NCBI RefSeq assembly: GCF_008386575.1
Contig: NZ_VUOA01000024.1
Span: 1-64,000 of the forward strand
Direction of reading: 5' to 3'
DNA: 64,000 bases
Source: Salinarimonas soli
GTDB taxonomy: Bacteria > Pseudomonadota > Alphaproteobacteria > Rhizobiales > Beijerinckiaceae
Below, one piece after another: positions 34,344-43,030 of the stretch; position 1 is the first letter of the stretch; each line of letters begins with the position of its first letter. Below the pieces are notes generated by a model. It was not told where the DNA came from, made no database searches, and saw only the letters and a list, made by a program, of their open reading frames with translations. Both the position numbers and the translations under genes were made by a program.

Positions 34344-35513
34344 ATGCGCGTCTCGGTCGCCGCCTCCGGCCTCGTCGCGGCCCTCGTGGGCTTTGCCGGC
34401 ACGCTCGCGATCATCGTCGCGGCGGCCCGGGCGGTGGGGGCCACGCCCGAGGAGACCTCGTCCTGGGTCGCGGGGCTCTGCCTCGCCATCGCGGGCACCA
34501 CCGGGTACCTGAGCCTGCGCCATCGCCTGCCCATCGTCACCGCCTGGTCGACGCCGGGCGCCGCCCTCGTCGCGGCCTCCACGGGAATCGGCATCGGCCA
34601 GGCCGTGGGCGCGTTCCTGCTCGCGGCGGCTCTCGTCCTCCTCACGGCGGCGGTGCCCGCGGTGGCGCGCCTCATCGAGCGCCTCCCGACCGCGGTCGCA
34701 GCCGGCATGCTGGCCGGCATCCTCGTGCGCTTCGTGATCGGCGTGTTCGAGAGCGCGGGCACGGCGCCCGAGCTCGTCCTGCCCCTCGTCGCCACCTTCC
34801 TCGTGGCGCGCCTCGTCAGCCCCGCGGGCGCGGTGCTCGCCGTGATCGCGGTGGGGCTAGGCCTTGCCGGGACGCTGGGACGCATCGGGCCGCTGCCCTC
34901 GCCGGGCCTCTCGACCCTGAACCTCGTGACCCCGGTCTTCGATCCCGCCGTGCTGGCGGGCTTAGGCCTCCCGCTCTTCATCGTCACCATGGCCTCGCAG
35001 AACCTGCCGGGTTTCGCGGTGCTGCGGGCGAACGGCTATCCCGTGCCCGCCCGCTCGATCCTTGCGGTCACGGGGCTGGCCTCCCTCGTCACGGCGCCGT
35101 TCGGGGTCCTGACCTCGAACCTCGCCGCCATCACGGCGGCGATCTGCGCCGGTCCCGACGCCCACCCCGATCCCGCCCGGCGCTGGCTCACGGGCCCGGT
35201 CCTGGCGGCGGCCTATGTGGGGCTCGCCGCCTTCGGCGCCTCGCTTGTCGGCGTCTTCGCGGCGCTGCCGGTCGAGCTCGTGCGCACGGTGGCGGGTCTG
35301 GCGCTGGCCGGAGCGCTCGCCGGCGCGCTCGGCTCGGCGCTCGCCGTGGAGCGCGACCGCTTCGCGGCGGTGCTCACCCTCACCGTGACGGCGTCTGGCC
35401 TGGCGCTCGGGGGCATCGGCTCGGCGTTCTGGGGGCTTCTCGCGGGGCTTGCCGTGATCGGCTCGGAGAGCGCCGCCCGGGCCTGGCGGGGACGGGCCGC
35501 CGGGCGCCCTTGA
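34344..35513 (+). CDS. BenE-family benzoate/proton symporter-like membrane protein
   Basis: 389 aa with about 11-12 hydrophobic helices. The family features are CLAIAGTTGYLSLRHRLPIVTAWSTPGAAL, LPLFIVTMASQNLPGFAVLRANGY and PFGVLTSNLAAITAAICAGPDAHPD. The last conforms to the BenE signature. No aromatic-degradation genes lie nearby, so the substrate is uncertain. The ATG at 34344 gives a helix right at the start; the preceding 290 bp up to the transglycosylase start contain no gene. Confidence 0.9.
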   Translation: MRVSVAASGLVAALVGFAGTLAIIVAAARAVGATPEETSSWVAGLCLAIAGTTGYLSLRHRLPIVTAWSTPGAALVAASTGIGIGQAVGAFLLAAALVLLTAAVPAVARLIERLPTAVAAGMLAGILVRFVIGVFESAGTAPELVLPLVATFLVARLVSPAGAVLAVIAVGLGLAGTLGRIGPLPSPGLSTLNLVTPVFDPAVLAGLGLPLFIVTMASQNLPGFAVLRANGYPVPARSILAVTGLASLVTAPFGVLTSNLAAITAAICAGPDAHPDPARRWLTGPVLAAAYVGLAAFGASLVGVFAALPVELVRTVAGLALAGALAGALGSALAVERDRFAAVLTLTVTASGLALGGIGSAFWGLLAGLAVIGSESAARAWRGRAAGRP

Positions 35514-35603
35514 GCAGGCTGGACCGCGGGCCGCGGCGCACGTAAACACATCGTTAACGATAATAGATCTTTAACGGGGCTGCCGAAACGGCAGGAGGGG
35601 CAC

Positions 35604-36128
35604 ATGGCTTCACGGACCATCACGGCGCTGGCGTTCGCCGCCGCGCTCGGGCTTGCGGGCTGCCAGACGGCGGGCGGCGCCCTGGTGAGCGCGCCGGGGG
35701 TCCCCATCGCCGTGGAGAGCATCGAGGGCGCTCCCCAGGGCGTGCAGAGCGCGCTCCAGGGTGAGCTCGCCTCGGCCGCGCAGGAGCGGCGCATGACCCT
35801 CGTGGGCGCGGGCGCCGACGCCCGCTACCGGGTCCGGGGCTACCTCTCGGCCGAGACCACCGAGGACGGCAGCACGGCGGTGGCCTTCGTGTGGGACGTG
35901 TTCGACGCCGAGAAGCGCCGCGCCAAGCGCGTGGCGGGCGCCAAGCCCATCCGGGCGGCGAGCGCGGCGAGCCCCTGGGAGGGCCTCGACCGCGACGCCC
36001 TGCGCCGCCTCGCCGCCGACAGCATGAACGAGATCGCGGGCTTCCTCGTGGCGGATGCGGGCCCCGCGGCCGCGCCTGCCGGGGGCGAGACCCGTCCCGC
36101 GACGGCGCTGGGCTTCGCCGAGGAATAG
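35604..36128 (+). CDS. outer-membrane or periplasmic lipoprotein, function unknown
   Basis: 174 aa. Lipobox LAGC (Cys20) after a hydrophobic signal. The mature part is a compact domain (GVPIAVESIEGAPQGVQSALQGEL, YRVRGYLSAETTEDGSTAVAFVWDVFDAEKRRAKRV) resembling alphaproteobacterial lipoproteins annotated only as hypothetical. AGGAGGGG precedes the ATG. The AT-rich stretch at 35541-35575 with TTAAC repeats is probably the promoter region. Confidence 0.82.
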   Translation: MASRTITALAFAAALGLAGCQTAGGALVSAPGVPIAVESIEGAPQGVQSALQGELASAAQERRMTLVGAGADARYRVRGYLSAETTEDGSTAVAFVWDVFDAEKRRAKRVAGAKPIRAASAASPWEGLDRDALRRLAADSMNEIAGFLVADAGPAAAPAGGETRPATALGFAEE

Positions 36129-36138
36129 GGCGCCCAGC

Positions 36139-36170
36139 GCCGTTTCCGTTTGCACGGAAACGGCTCTCTT
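36139..36170 (+). terminator. terminator of the lipoprotein gene
   Basis: Ten-bp stem GCCGTTTCCG / CGGAAACGGC, loop TTTGCA, followed by TCTCTTCCTT. Confidence 0.75.
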
Positions 36171-36182
36171 CCTTGAGCGGTC

Positions 36183-36225
36183 GCATCGTCCTCACGTGAG
36201 CCGGACCCACCTCACGTGACGATGC
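36183..36225. repeat. long imperfect inverted repeat next to the mutL stop
   Basis: GCATCGTCCTCACGTGAG (36183-36200) and CTCACGTGACGATGC (36211-36225) are inverted copies around a 10-nt loop, with one bulged base. No U tract on either strand. It may terminate or stabilise the mutL transcript, or be a repeat-family remnant. Confidence 0.6.
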
Positions 36226-36226
36226 T

Positions 36227-38086
36227 CTAGCGCCGCCCGAACAGGCGCTCGATGTCGGCGAGCTTGAGCTCGACATAGGTCGGGCGCCCGTGGTTGCACT
36301 GGCCCGACAGGGGCGTGGCCTCCATCTGGCGCAGGAGCGCGTCCATCTCCTGCGGGCGCATCTGGCGGCCCGCGCGCACCGAGCCGTGGCAGGCCATACG
36401 CGAGAGGATCGCATCGAGGCGCGCCTCGACGGCCGCCGCCCCGTCCCCCTCCACGAGCGCGTCGGCGACGTCGCGCACCAGCGCCCGCAGATCGCCTCCG
36501 GCGAGCGCGGCGGGCACCTCGCGCACCGCCACCGCGCCCGGCCCGAACCCCTCCACCACGAGCCCCACCTCGGCGAGCCGCTCCGCCGCCTCGGCGAGGA
36601 TCTCGGCGGAGCCGTCGTCGAGCTCCACGATCTCGGGGATGAGGAGCGGCTGGCGCGCCACGCCCCGGCCCGCCCGCTCGGCCTTGAGCCGCTCGTAGAC
36701 CAGGCGCTCGTGGGCCGCGTGCATGTCGACGATGACGATCCCGTCCCCCGTCTGCGACACGATGTAGGTGCCGTGCACCTGCGCCCGCGCGGCGCCCAGC
36801 GGCGCCGCCACCGCCTCGGGCTCGGGCGCGCTCATGTGGGCGCGGGCGTCGGCGGAGGGCGTGAAGGGCTCGAAGGCCGCCTGCGCACCCTCGCCGAAGC
36901 CCGGGCGCTCCAAAATTGCGTGATCGAAGGGTGCGGCCTCGAAGGGGGCCTGATCGAGGGGCGCCTGCCAGCCGCGCAGCGCCGGGCTCGGGCGGGGCGC
37001 GTGGGGCGCCTCGTAGCCGGGCCGGACGGCGCCCGTGCCGGGGCGTAGCGCCTCGAGCGTGCGCGCCCCGCCCGTGGTCGCGGCCCGGTGGCCCGCGGCC
37101 TGGATCGCGTCGCGGATCGCCGAGACGAGGAGCGCGCGCACGAGGCCCGGATCGCGAAAGCGCACCTCCGTCTTCGCGGGGTGGACGTTCACGTCCACGA
37201 GGCGGGGATCGCAGGCGATGGTGAGCGCGAGCACGGGATGCCGGTCCCCCGCCATCGTGTCCGAATAGGCCCCGCGCACGGCGCCGAGCAGGAGCCGGTC
37301 GCGCACCGGCCGGCCATTGACCACGAAATGGATGTGGGCCGCCGAGCCGCGGTGGAAGGTGGGGAGCCCCACGAGCCCCGTGAGCCCGAACCCCTCCCGG
37401 GCGGCCTCCAGCGCCACGGCGTTGGGCGCGAAGTCGGCGCCGAGCACCCGCGACAGCCGGCGCCGCAGGCCCGCCTCATCAGGGGTCTCGGCGGGCAGCG
37501 TGAGGTTGGTGAGGTGGTCGCCCTGCAGCGTGAAGCGGATCGCGGGATGGGCGACGGCGAGCCGGCGCAGCACCTCCGCCACGGCCCCCGCCTCCGCCCG
37601 GTCGGATTTCAGGAACTTGAGGCGGGCGGGCGTCGCGGCAAACAGGTCCGTCACCTCGATGCGGGTGCCGGGCCCCGCCGCGACGGGGCGCACCGGGTGC
37701 TTGCGGCCCGCCTCGACGAGGATCGAGGCCCCCGCCTCGGCGCCCGCGGCGCGGGTCGTGATGGTGAGCCGGCTCACGGCGCCGATGGATGGCAGGGCCT
37801 CGCCGCGAAAGCCGAGCGTGCCGATGCGGGTGAGGTCGCCGTCGGGGAGCTTGGAGGTGGCGTGGCGCTCGACCGCGAGCGCGAGGTCGTCGGGCGCCAT
37901 GCCGCCGCCGTCGTCCACCACGCGGATGAGGCGCCGCCCGCCGGCCTCCAGCGTCACGTCGATGGCGCGGGCGCCCGCGTCGATGGCGTTCTCCACGAGC
38001 TCCTTCACGGCCGAGGCCGGGCGCTCCACGACCTCGCCCGCCGCGATGCGGTCGACGAGCACGGGATCGAGGCGGCGGACGGGCAT
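36227..38086 (-). CDS. mutL: DNA mismatch repair protein MutL
   Basis: 619 aa. GHKL ATPase N-terminus: VERPASAVKELVENAIDAGA, VVDDGGGM and GFRGEALPSIGAVS. A variable Pro-rich linker follows, then the C-terminal dimerisation domain. DMHAAHERLVYE fits the DQHA(X)2E(X)4E metal-dependent endonuclease motif with Gln changed to Met, and the C-terminal CNHGRPTYVEL takes the place of CPHGRP. This is the nicking type of MutL used where MutH is absent. No mutS nearby. Confidence 0.97.
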   Translation of the reverse strand: MPVRRLDPVLVDRIAAGEVVERPASAVKELVENAIDAGARAIDVTLEAGGRRLIRVVDDGGGMAPDDLALAVERHATSKLPDGDLTRIGTLGFRGEALPSIGAVSRLTITTRAAGAEAGASILVEAGRKHPVRPVAAGPGTRIEVTDLFAATPARLKFLKSDRAEAGAVAEVLRRLAVAHPAIRFTLQGDHLTNLTLPAETPDEAGLRRRLSRVLGADFAPNAVALEAAREGFGLTGLVGLPTFHRGSAAHIHFVVNGRPVRDRLLLGAVRGAYSDTMAGDRHPVLALTIACDPRLVDVNVHPAKTEVRFRDPGLVRALLVSAIRDAIQAAGHRAATTGGARTLEALRPGTGAVRPGYEAPHAPRPSPALRGWQAPLDQAPFEAAPFDHAILERPGFGEGAQAAFEPFTPSADARAHMSAPEPEAVAAPLGAARAQVHGTYIVSQTGDGIVIVDMHAAHERLVYERLKAERAGRGVARQPLLIPEIVELDDGSAEILAEAAERLAEVGLVVEGFGPGAVAVREVPAALAGGDLRALVRDVADALVEGDGAAAVEARLDAILSRMACHGSVRAGRQMRPQEMDALLRQMEATPLSGQCNHGRPTYVELKLADIERLFGRR

Positions 38087-38198
38087 GGCGGGGGAGCGGT
38101 CTCGGATGGGGCGGTGATCTCACATGAAAGCTGGCGATTCGCGACGCCTCCCGCAAGCGCCCTTGATCGCCCGGGCCGGACGGGCGATGAGGCCGGGG

Positions 38199-38801
38199 AT
38201 GAGCCGTCCCGCGAAGCCCCCCCGGGCCTGGCAGCGCATGCTGTCGGGCCGCCGCCTCGATCTCCTGAACCCCTCCCCCCTCGACGTGGAGCTGGAGGAC
38301 ATCGCCCATGGGCTCGCGCGCGTCGCCCGCTGGAACGGCCAGACCCGGGGCGAGCACGTGTTCTCCGTGGCGCAGCACTCGCTGCTCGTCGAGGCGGTGG
38401 CCTGCGACCTTCAGCCCGGCCTGGCGCCGGCCGACCGCCTGACGCTCCTCCTGCACGACGCGCCCGAATACGTGATCGGCGACATCATCTCGCCTTTCAA
38501 GGCGGTGGTGGGGGAATCCTACAAGGACGTCGAGGCGCGCCTTCTCGGCGCCATCCGCCTGCGCTTCGGCCTGCCTGCCGCCCCAGCAGCCCCCGTGCAG
38601 CGCTTCGTCAAGCGCTGCGACCGCCTCGCGGCCTATCTGGAGGCGACGCGGCTCGCCGGCTTCTCCCGCGAGGAGGGCGTGACCTTCTTCGGCCGGCCGG
38701 AGCCGCTTGGCGAGGCGATCGAAGCCTTCCTCGCGCCCTGGCCGACGGAGGTGGCGGGCGCCCGCTACCGAACGGCCGTGGAGGCCGTGGCGGAGGCGTG
38801 A
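38199..38801 (+). CDS. HD-domain hydrolase, YfbR/5'-deoxynucleotidase-like
   Basis: 200 aa. HD-fold motifs: NGQTRGEHVFSVAQHSLLVE (metal His pair), LTLLLHDAPEYVIGDI (central HD) and FVKRCDRLAAYLEA (distal Asp). These resemble the YfbR group, which dephosphorylates 5'-deoxynucleotides, but the substrate is unproven. The ATG at 38199 is preceded by GAGG; other in-frame ATGs at 38124 and 38187 are possible. Divergent from mutL. Confidence 0.85.
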   Translation: MSRPAKPPRAWQRMLSGRRLDLLNPSPLDVELEDIAHGLARVARWNGQTRGEHVFSVAQHSLLVEAVACDLQPGLAPADRLTLLLHDAPEYVIGDIISPFKAVVGESYKDVEARLLGAIRLRFGLPAAPAAPVQRFVKRCDRLAAYLEATRLAGFSREEGVTFFGRPEPLGEAIEAFLAPWPTEVAGARYRTAVEAVAEA

Positions 38802-38847
38802 GGGCGTTGGGTGTATAAGGAGCGGCTTCGCCGTGGGTTCTTGCGCT

Positions 38848-38993
38848 GGGTCCCGGATCTGCGCTGCACTTCGTGCAGCTGGTCCGGGAAAGTGGCGTCG
38901 TGGTTCGGGAGAGCTCTGGACCACCCTCCACCACTTTCCCAGACAAGAGGAGCGCCGCCGCAGGCGAAGCGGATCGCAGATCCGGGATCCAGC
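38848..38993. repeat. repeat family C: ~146-bp inverted repeat
   Basis: Outer arms GGGTCCCGGATCTGCG (38848) and CGCAGATCCGGGATCC (38975) are inverted. Inner arms GTCCGGGAAAGTGG (38882) and CCACTTTCCCAGAC (38931) are a second inverted pair. This matches a repeat type I recall as frequent in Rhizobiales intergenic DNA. One copy only in the window. Confidence 0.7.
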
Positions 38994-39034
38994 CCGGCAT
39001 GAATCCGCCGCGCAAGCGGCGCCGGCTCACCCGC

Positions 39035-40627
39035 TCACAGCCCCATCGCGCCCCCGTCGGAGCGGGGATCGTGGCTCGCCTCGACGTGGCCGTTGCGGGG
39101 GTGCTTCACGAGGAGGCCCGCGTGGCCCAGGGCGTCGAGATAGGGCGCGCCCATCTCCTCGATCTCGTGGCCCATGCGGCTCAGGCGCTCCAGCAGGGAG
39201 GGGTCGAAGCGATCCTCGACCTTGAGCGAGGTGCTGGCCGAGCCCCAGGTGCGGCCGAGCAGCCAGCGGGGGCCGTCGACGGCGTCGGCGACGCCCTGGC
39301 CGCCCATGTAGCGGGTGAGCACCTGCGCCTGGAACTGGGGCTGCCCGTCGCCGCCCATGGAGCCGTAAGGGGCCACGCGCCCGTCGTCGAAGCGGGCGAG
39401 CGCCGGGTTGAGGGTGTGGAAGGGCTTGCGGCCCGGGCGCAGGGGGTTGCGGGCCCGCTCGTCGAGGGCGAAGGACACGCCCCGGTTCTGCCAGTGCAGC
39501 CCCGTGCGGCGCAGGACGCAGCCTGAGCCGAACTCCCAGTAGATCGACTGGATGTAGGACACCGCCACGCCCTGCGCGTCGATGGCGCCCATCCAGATCG
39601 TGTCGCCGTCGCCCGGCGGGAGGGGAAAGGGCGCAGCCCGGTCCATGCGGATGCGCGCGGCCTGCGCCTCCAGGGCGGCGGGCGCCAGGAACGAGGCCGG
39701 GTCGGCGGTGAGATGGGCCGGGTCCGTCACCACCTCGTCGCGGATGCGAAGCGCCCGCTTGCTGGCCTCGATGAGCGCGTGGTGATGCTCCAGGCTGTCG
39801 GCGCGGGCCACCTTCAAGCGCTCGTAGAGGCCGAGGATGACGAGCGAGGCGAGGCCTTGGGTGGGCGGCGGCAGGTTGTAGACCGTGGCGTCGCGGTAGC
39901 GGACCGACAGGGGCTCCACCACCCGGGCCTCGAAGCGGGCGAGGTCCGCCCGGGTGACGGGCGCGCCGATCTCGGCGAGGTCCGCGGCGATCTCGCGGGC
40001 GACGTCGCCGCGATAGAAGTCGTCCAGGCCGGCATTGATAAGGTGCGAGAGGACGTCCGCCACGCGCGGCGCCCGCCGACTGAGCCCCTCGGGCGGCGAT
40101 TTGCCGTCGACGAGGAAGAACTCCGCGAACCCGGGCGCGGCTTTCAGCGCCTCGATCTCCTTGGGCGCGTAATGGGCCTCCGAGCGGGAGACGGGATAGC
40201 CGTCGCGGGCATAGCGCAAGGCGTCGCCGAGCAGCACGGCAAGCGGCAGGGCGCCGCCGATGCTGCGGGCATAGTCGCAGGCGAGCCGCCAGCCGCCCAC
40301 CGCGCCCGCCACCGTGATGGCGGCGTCGGGGCCGCGGGGCGGCAGGGCGTCGTAGCCCTTCTCCCGGTAGCGCGCGATGGTGGCGTGCTCGCCCGCCGGC
40401 CCGCAGGCCTCGAAGGCGCGCACCCGGCCGTTCGGCTCGGCCACGAGCCAGAAGCCGTCGCCGCCGATGCCGTTCATGTGGGGATAGACCACCGCGATGG
40501 TGGCGGCCATCGCGACCATCGCCTCCACGGCGTTGCCGCCCTGGGCCAGGACGTCTCGCCCGCTCTGGGCGGCGAGGTGGTGGGGCGCCGCGACGGCGGC
40601 CGTGGAGAAGACAGGGGTTTCGGGCAT
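39035..40627 (-). CDS. gamma-glutamyltransferase family protein
   Basis: 530 aa. The family start VAAPHHLAAQSGRDVLAQGGNAVEA and NGIGGDGFWLV are clear. The self-processing Thr is likely the one in GDGDTIWMGAIDAQG, and the small-subunit glycine motif is YGSMGGDGQPQFQAQVL. Members hydrolyse or transfer the gamma-glutamyl group of glutathione and related compounds, or act as cephalosporin acylases. There is no evident signal peptide, so it may be cytosolic. Confidence 0.92.
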   Translation of the reverse strand: MPETPVFSTAAVAAPHHLAAQSGRDVLAQGGNAVEAMVAMAATIAVVYPHMNGIGGDGFWLVAEPNGRVRAFEACGPAGEHATIARYREKGYDALPPRGPDAAITVAGAVGGWRLACDYARSIGGALPLAVLLGDALRYARDGYPVSRSEAHYAPKEIEALKAAPGFAEFFLVDGKSPPEGLSRRAPRVADVLSHLINAGLDDFYRGDVAREIAADLAEIGAPVTRADLARFEARVVEPLSVRYRDATVYNLPPPTQGLASLVILGLYERLKVARADSLEHHHALIEASKRALRIRDEVVTDPAHLTADPASFLAPAALEAQAARIRMDRAAPFPLPPGDGDTIWMGAIDAQGVAVSYIQSIYWEFGSGCVLRRTGLHWQNRGVSFALDERARNPLRPGRKPFHTLNPALARFDDGRVAPYGSMGGDGQPQFQAQVLTRYMGGQGVADAVDGPRWLLGRTWGSASTSLKVEDRFDPSLLERLSRMGHEIEEMGAPYLDALGHAGLLVKHPRNGHVEASHDPRSDGGAMGL

Positions 40628-40751
40628 GGGATCTCGATGGGGCCGGGGGCTCGAATTCTTGCACGTGCGACCGCATCTGGGGTAGGGCCTGCTTTCGTAA
40701 AGGCCCCCGATCGCCTATGAACCGGTTCACGCCCTACCCGGAGCCCCAGCC

Positions 40752-40991
40752 TTGACCGAGCCCGCCCGCCGGACGCCGCAGCAGAACCTGATCACGATCG
40801 TGAGCGCCATGATCCTCATCGGCACGGAGGTCTTCGGCGTCGCCGTGGCGGCCGGCTGGGCCATCGCCGGCCTGTTCGAGCTCGGCGACACGGTGAGCTA
40901 CGTGCTCATGCTCCTGTTCAGCGGGCTCGGCGCCTGGGCCATGGTGGTGCTCTGGCGCCGCGCGGTTCAAGTCGAGCCGATCCGCGCCTGA
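40752..40991 (+). CDS. small two-helix membrane protein, function unknown
   Basis: 79 aa from a TTG start with GGAG eight bases upstream. Two hydrophobic helices (LITIVSAMILIGTEVFGVAVAAGWAIAG, then VSYVLMLLFSGLGAWAMVVLW). Not recognised. Divergent from the gamma-glutamyltransferase gene and followed by opgG. Confidence 0.7.
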   Translation: MTEPARRTPQQNLITIVSAMILIGTEVFGVAVAAGWAIAGLFELGDTVSYVLMLLFSGLGAWAMVVLWRRAVQVEPIRA

Positions 40992-41073
40992 CCCCTTCCC
41001 GTCTTGAAGGTCCGCCGATGCGGACCATGTGTGGGGCGCCCCCTCCCCCGCCAGCCCGGACCGACGCCTTCCC

Positions 41074-42648
41074 ATGATCGATCGCCGCACGCTCCTCTCC
41101 GGCGCCCTCGCGACGGGCACGCTCGCCGCCACGGGCTTCTCGCGCCAGGCGCTCGCCCAGCAGGGCCTGCGCCTCGGCGAGCCCCGGCCCGTCTCCTTCG
41201 ACGCCCTCAAGGCGCGTGCCCGCGATCTCGCCCGGGGCCCCCACGCGGCGCCGCCCCGGCCCTCGCCGGAGATCCTCGAGAAGATCGACTACGACGCCCA
41301 CGGCCGGATCCGCTTCAAGCCCGAGGCCGCCCTGTGGGCGCAGGGCCCGAGCCAGTTCCCCGTCACGTTCTTCCATCTCGGCCGCTACTTCCAGACGCCC
41401 GTGCGCATGTACGCCGTCGAGGGCGGCCAGGCGCGCGAGATCGTCTACGACGAGGCCTACTTCGAGATGCCGGCGGACTCGCCCGCCCGGCTCCTGCCGC
41501 GGGGATCGGGCTTCGCGGGCTTCCGCTTCCAGGAATCGAGCCGCGGGCCCCTCGACTGGCGGCGCAACGACTGGGTGGCCTTCCTCGGCGCCTCGTACTT
41601 TCGCGCCATCGGCGAGCTCTACCAGTACGGCCTCTCGGCCCGCGGCATCGCGGTGGACACCGCCGTCTTCGGCAAGGCCGAGGAGTTCCCGAGCTTCACC
41701 CACGTCTTTCTCGAGACGCCCGCGCCCGAGTCCGACACCGTGACGGTGATGGCGCTCCTCGACGGCCCGAGCCTGTCGGGGGCGTTCCGGTTCGTGATGC
41801 GCCGCACGAAGTCCGTGGTCATGGACATCGAGAAGGCGCTCTTCCCCCGCGCCGAGATCGCGCGGCTGGGGGTGGCGCCGCTCACCTCCATGTACTGGTA
41901 TTCCGAGAAGTCGAAGCCCACGGCCCTCGACTGGCGCCCCGAGATCCACGACTCGGACGGGCTCGCCATGTGGACGGGGGGCGGCGAGCGCATCTGGCGC
42001 CCGCTCAACAACCCGCGCGGCACGGTCGTGTCGGCGTTCGGGGACGAGAACCCCCGGGGCTTCGGCCTCATGCAGCGCGACCGCGCCTTCGACCACTATC
42101 TCGACGGCGTCCACTACGAGCGCCGCCCCTCGCTCTGGATCGAGCCGCAGGGCCCGTGGGGCCGGGGCAGCGTGCAGCTCGTGGAGATCCCCACCGACGA
42201 CGAGATCCACGACAACATCGTCGCCATGTGGGTGCCCGCCGAGCCCGTGAAGGCCGGCGCGGCGCTGGAGTTCCGCTACCGGATGCACTGGGTCGACGAG
42301 GAGCCCTTCCCCACGCCCCTCGCGCGCGTCGTCGCGACCCGCCTCGGCAATGGCGGGCAGGCCGGCACCGCCCGGCCCCAGGGCGTGCGCAAGTTCATGA
42401 TCGAGTTCAAGGGCGAGCCCCTGACGCGCATCCCCTCGGGCGTGTTCCCCGAGCCCGTGCTCTGGGCCTCGCGCGGCACGTTCTCCTATGTCCGGACGGA
42501 GGCCGTCCCCAACGACGTGCCGGGCCACTGGCGGGCGCAGTTCGACCTCACCGTGTCGGGCAGCGAGCCCGTCGAGATGCGCTGTTTCCTGCGCAACGGC
42601 GGCGACGTGCTCTCCGAGACCTGGCTCTACCAGTACCTTCCGTTCTAG
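41074..42648 (+). CDS. opgG: periplasmic glucan biosynthesis protein, OpgG/OpgD family
   Basis: 524 aa. Tat-type N-terminus (IDRRTLLSGALATGTLAATG), then VSFDALKARARDLARGPHAAP and IDYDAHGRIRFKPEAALW, diagnostic of MdoG/OpgG. Conserved central motifs are SMYWYSEKSKP, DWRPEIHDSDGLAMWTGGGE and FGLMQRDRAFDHY. The enzyme shapes osmoregulated periplasmic glucans. OpgH is not next to it. The twin-arginine signal makes OpgD an alternative name. Start ATG at 41074; the frame also opens at 41029. Confidence 0.93.
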   Translation: MIDRRTLLSGALATGTLAATGFSRQALAQQGLRLGEPRPVSFDALKARARDLARGPHAAPPRPSPEILEKIDYDAHGRIRFKPEAALWAQGPSQFPVTFFHLGRYFQTPVRMYAVEGGQAREIVYDEAYFEMPADSPARLLPRGSGFAGFRFQESSRGPLDWRRNDWVAFLGASYFRAIGELYQYGLSARGIAVDTAVFGKAEEFPSFTHVFLETPAPESDTVTVMALLDGPSLSGAFRFVMRRTKSVVMDIEKALFPRAEIARLGVAPLTSMYWYSEKSKPTALDWRPEIHDSDGLAMWTGGGERIWRPLNNPRGTVVSAFGDENPRGFGLMQRDRAFDHYLDGVHYERRPSLWIEPQGPWGRGSVQLVEIPTDDEIHDNIVAMWVPAEPVKAGAALEFRYRMHWVDEEPFPTPLARVVATRLGNGGQAGTARPQGVRKFMIEFKGEPLTRIPSGVFPEPVLWASRGTFSYVRTEAVPNDVPGHWRAQFDLTVSGSEPVEMRCFLRNGGDVLSETWLYQYLPF

Positions 42649-42662
42649 CGGGTCGGCGCGTG

Positions 42663-42835
42663 GCCTGAGAGGCTGGCCCATAAGCACGGCCCCCGCTCCA
42701 CCCTCGTTCCGAGGTGCCCTGCGCAGATCTCCGGACGGCCGTGGCAGAGGTGGTGCGTGCTTCGAGGCCGGGCTCCGCAGGGGACCTCAGCATGAGGGGG
42801 ACAGGTGCGAACCCTTTCGGGTCAGGCTCTGAGGC
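42663..42835 (-). repeat. repeat family R, copy 4 (long form, internally shortened, minus orientation)
   Basis: 173 bp. The terminal inverted repeats GCCTGAGAGGCTGGCCC (42663) and, inward from 42835, GCCTCAGAGCCTGACCC match in 14 of 17 positions. The core and both flanks match copy 2 (8069-8267) in reverse orientation, with ~26 bp missing from one arm. It fills the opgG-znu gap up to ~30 bp before the Zur box. Confidence 0.78.
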
Positions 42836-42866
42836 GAAACGGCCACGCCCTCTTCCGCTCCGGCCT

Positions 42867-42889
42867 GAAATGTTATATTAGAACATTCA
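42867..42889 (+). promoter_or_regulatory. Zur operator (zinc uptake regulator box)
   Basis: The 19-bp palindrome AATGTTATATTAGAACATT (42869-42887) lies in a 23-bp window that matches 20 of 23 bases of the alphaproteobacterial Zur box as I recall it. It covers a TATATT -10 candidate (42874-42879) and ends at the ATG of the 45-aa ORF. In zinc-replete cells Zur would repress the whole znu operon from here. Confidence 0.85.
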
Positions 42890-43026
42890 TGGCCCCTCAC
42901 CACGATCACGCCGTCGCCGCAGCCCCGACCCTGTCGCTCCTGCGCGCCTCGGCGCTGCAGCGGCTCCTGGGCAGCGGCGTCGTGCTGGCGGTGCTGTGGG
43001 GCCTCGTCTGGCTTGCGATGGATTGA
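42889..43026 (+). CDS. 45-aa single-helix microprotein heading the znu operon
   Basis: Begins MAPHHDHAVAAAP and has one hydrophobic helix near its C-terminus (GSGVVLAVLWGLVWLAM). No Shine-Dalgarno sequence is possible because the Zur box abuts the ATG. If the -10 is TATATT at 42874, the mRNA starts at or next to the ATG, i.e. leaderless. Four bases separate it from znuC. The N-terminal HHDH could bind zinc (inference). It may be a real small protein or a leader peptide; the family is not known to me. Confidence 0.6.
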   Translation: MAPHHDHAVAAAPTLSLLRASALQRLLGSGVVLAVLWGLVWLAMD

Positions 43027-43030
43027 CCGC

